Shown here piece by piece: positions 6,167 to 7,511 of a stretch of 7,511 nucleotides of DNA (position 1 is the stretch's first letter; the number at the start of each line of letters is the position of its first letter). The notes beneath the pieces are model-generated. The model was not told the DNA's origin. It did not search any database and worked only from the letters and a program-made list of their open reading frames with translations. This stretch comes from Elusimicrobia bacterium RBG_16_66_12 (lineage in GTDB: Bacteria; Elusimicrobiota; Elusimicrobia; UBA1565; UBA9628): contig MGUL01000186.1 of NCBI GenBank assembly GCA_001800005.1, positions 61,077 through 68,587 of the forward strand, read 5' to 3'. The translations under genes were made by a program, and so were the position numbers.

Positions 6167-7177
6167 TCACGGATTCTTGCCCGTCCCCGCCGCTTCCATC
6201 TTCTTCATGCGCTTCTCGACGTCCAGAGGGATGGTCTGCATCGGCTCCCCCTTTTTGAAGCTCCGCCGGCTCTGCCGCTCCTGCTCCAGGACTTTCCGCG
6301 CGGCCTCTTGCTTCAACTGCTCCTCGGTCTGTCTCGCCACTTCCAGCTCCATATCCCGGGCCTTCTTGGCGTCCTCGTCCGCCAGGCGCTTCAACTGCGC
6401 CGCGTTCAGGGCGACCCCCGAACAGAACGCCTTATTCGCCCGCTTCAGATACGGCTCGCAATCTCGGACGTCATGACTCGACAGGACCTTGCAGAACGGA
6501 GAGGCGGAACAACCCTTCGCATCCCCGGAGCGCGTAGCCCCGACTAAGGCCGCCCATTCCCGACATTCCGTGGAAGACGGCCCGTCGCCGCACCGGTCGG
6601 GGCTCCCATCCACGAAGCGCATGGACGGCGAGCAGCCGAAATTCTCGTCGGCGATCCCCATCTCACGGGCCTGTTTGCATAGGACACCGCTGTCTTGTTT
6701 TTGCCGCAGAGTCGTCAGAAGTAATTTGCACCGCTGCATATCCCGGGACGAGGGCGCGAACTCCGGGGAATTCATTGGCCGACACAGATCCTCCAAACTC
6801 CGGCTGCCGGACACCGCGCCATGAATGGCCGCGACATTGCCGGCCAATCGCCGCGAGGCCTCATCCACCGACGGGTTTCCCGACGCCTTTTTCGGGGAAG
6901 ACGGCGAAGCGCTCAACGAGACGCACGCGAAGGGCAGAACCATGTCGGTCGACAACGGCAGGTCGCTCCCAGGGACCCCGCGGATATCGAACGTCCCAGC
7001 CCGGCACTGATCGTCCCAGGCGGAAAACTTTTTAAGCTCGGCCGTGAGCTCGGATCGGTCTGATCGGGCGGGTTTGGCCTGTCTGGTCTTCGGTGACGGC
7101 GCGGCTTGACTTCCCCCCGCCGCCGCGATGATGAAACTCGCCAGGATCGCCGCGCAAGGCCATCGTCGAGAACTCAT
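6167..7177 (-). CDS. Secreted cysteine-rich protein of unknown function, first gene of the operon
   Basis: I do not recognise this 336-residue protein. It opens with a signal peptide: basic MSSRRW, a hydrophobic core CAAILASFIIAAA (8-20), and a likely cleavage near SQA-AP (23-26). The mature part has 12 cysteines (58, 85, 132, 150, 167, 182, 196, 205, 223, 229, 240, 252), an even number suited to disulfides in the periplasm or outside. From about residue 256 it becomes a highly charged, cysteine-free helix (KRLADEDAKKARDMELEVA onward), probably coiled coil, with a Lys-rich end. I choose ATG 7177 over 7213 because AGAGGAG (7185-7191) precedes it at 7 bases, the signal peptide then starts properly, and 7213 would lie upstream of the expected transcription start. 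The promoter directly before it and hxsD 19 bases after it make it the first operon gene. It could act on or receive the exported peptide; that is inference. Confidence 0.8.
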   Translation of the reverse strand: MSSRRWPCAAILASFIIAAAGGSQAAPSPKTRQAKPARSDRSELTAELKKFSAWDDQCRAGTFDIRGVPGSDLPLSTDMVLPFACVSLSASPSSPKKASGNPSVDEASRRLAGNVAAIHGAVSGSRSLEDLCRPMNSPEFAPSSRDMQRCKLLLTTLRQKQDSGVLCKQAREMGIADENFGCSPSMRFVDGSPDRCGDGPSSTECREWAALVGATRSGDAKGCSASPFCKVLSSHDVRDCEPYLKRANKAFCSGVALNAAQLKRLADEDAKKARDMELEVARQTEEQLKQEAARKVLEQERQSRRSFKKGEPMQTIPLDVEKRMKKMEAAGTGKNP

Positions 7178-7184
7178 AAACAAT

Positions 7185-7191
7185 CTCCTCT
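7185..7191 (-). promoter_or_regulatory. Ribosome binding site of the first operon gene
   Basis: AGAGGAG lies 7 bases before ATG 7177 and decides that start over the upstream in-frame ATG at 7213. Confidence 0.75.
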
Positions 7192-7204
7192 GATCAACGT
7201 TTCG

Positions 7205-7234
7205 ATTGTACATGCTTCATCTCCCGTCTGTCAA
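7205..7234 (-). promoter_or_regulatory. Near-consensus sigma70 promoter of the Hxs operon
   Basis: On the minus strand a perfect -35 TTGACA (7229-7234) is followed by 18 bases and TACAAT (7205-7210), a five-of-six match to the -10 consensus. Transcription would begin near 7198, leaving a leader of about 20 bases that contains the AGAGGAG ribosome binding site. The -35 lies inside the 3' end of the preceding gene and the -10 just past its stop. This places the operon start at the secreted-protein gene and separates it from the peptidase-like gene. No operator or riboswitch is evident in so short a leader. Confidence 0.7.
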
Positions 7235-7510
7235 CGACGCCAGGGCCCAGGCGACGACGGTCCCTCGACGAAACAAGGTCAGGATCGCGCCCAGGAATAT
7301 CCAGGCCGCGAAAGGCACGGTCCGGTAGACGCTCAAGGAGCGCTCGCCGCGGGCGGCCATCCTGATGCGCAGGGCTTCGGCTTCGTCGGTCGTCAGACCG
7401 TCGCAGTTCCTCTCGTCGACGATCCCGCGCGCGTCCCGCGAGAGAGCCTCCCAAGCCTCGTCGGAGAGCAGCGCGCCGGCGCGCAGGTCCTCCGGCGGGA
7501 TGTCCCTGCG
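7217..7510 (-). CDS. Probable A24-family prepilin peptidase, C-terminal 97 residues (runs off the right edge)
   Basis: The frame is open from the window edge to a TGA at 7217-7219. The fragment starts IPPEDLRAGALLSDEAWEAL, then GLTTDEAEALRIR and a hydrophobic helix, TVPFAAWIFLGAILTLF (64-80), ending with RRGTVVAW and a short tail. A proline-phenylalanine pair opening a last membrane helix, after a cytoplasmic loop with a GLT-x-E-x-x-x-L motif, is how A24 leader peptidases (archaeal FlaK/PibD type and related bacterial proteins) end. The catalytic aspartates lie outside the window, so the family is inferred from this tail only; another inner-membrane protein is possible. It shares direction with the Hxs operon, but the promoter over its end suggests a separate unit. 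Confidence 0.5.
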   Translation of the reverse strand, partial: RRDIPPEDLRAGALLSDEAWEALSRDARGIVDERNCDGLTTDEAEALRIRMAARGERSLSVYRTVPFAAWIFLGAILTLFRRGTVVAWALASLTDGR

Positions 7511-7511
7511 G

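Noticed and set aside
7194..7454. Minus-strand open frame of 86 codons at the right edge
   Set aside because: It is Arg/Asp-rich and out of phase with the peptidase-like frame, which has a plausible membrane helix and a stop just before the operon promoter's -10.

Overview
The window is a GC-rich bacterial segment (by eye above 60 % GC) in which every gene I can support lies on the minus strand, so transcription runs from high to low coordinates. Its main content is a compact, translationally coupled operon built around a His-Xaa-Ser (Hxs) radical-SAM peptide-modification system. I cannot fix the organism from sequence alone. The base composition, the unusual secreted protein and the pairing of radical SAM genes with nitrogenase-like genes would fit an environmental lineage such as Elusimicrobiota. 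From memory, and unchecked, groundwater members of that phylum carry nitrogenase paralogs beside radical SAM genes.

Layout in transcription order. (1) At the right edge is the C-terminal 97 residues of a probable A24-type prepilin peptidase (7217-7510). (2) Over its 3' end sits a near-consensus sigma70 promoter, TTGACA-N18-TACAAT (7205-7234), which I take as the operon promoter. (3) 6167-7177 encodes a secreted protein with 12 cysteines in its mature part and a charged helical tail. (4) 5560-6147 is HxsD with a long extra C-terminal tail. (5) 4094-5563 is HxsB, a radical SAM/SPASM maturase. (6) 3640-4080 is the HxsA-type precursor, with 25 consecutive Ser-His-Xaa triplets. (7) and (8) are two further radical SAM proteins (2431-3561 and 1445-2431), neither with the architecture I expect of HxsC. 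(9) 605-1441 is a NifH/BchL/ChlL-family ATPase with both cluster-ligand cysteines. (10) 1-608 is the N-terminal 202 residues of a protein that may be a nitrogenase component 1-like partner; it runs off the left edge.

Genes 3 to 10 are tightly packed: GTGA overlaps at 5560-5563 and 605-608, a one-base TGATG overlap at 2431, and gaps of 3, 13, 19 and 78 bases. The simplest reading is one pathway. HxsD and HxsB, possibly with the two extra radical SAM enzymes, modify the Ser-His-Xaa peptide, while the NifH-like ATPase with its presumed partner performs an ATP-driven low-potential reduction. The joining of an Hxs cassette to a nitrogenase-like reductase is the most interesting feature. Its substrate and product are unknown, and the link rests on gene order alone.

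The only intergenic stretch longer than 50 bases is 3562-3639. It holds the ribosome binding site of the next gene and no convincing terminator. I saw no tRNA, rRNA, CRISPR array, insertion sequence or attachment site.
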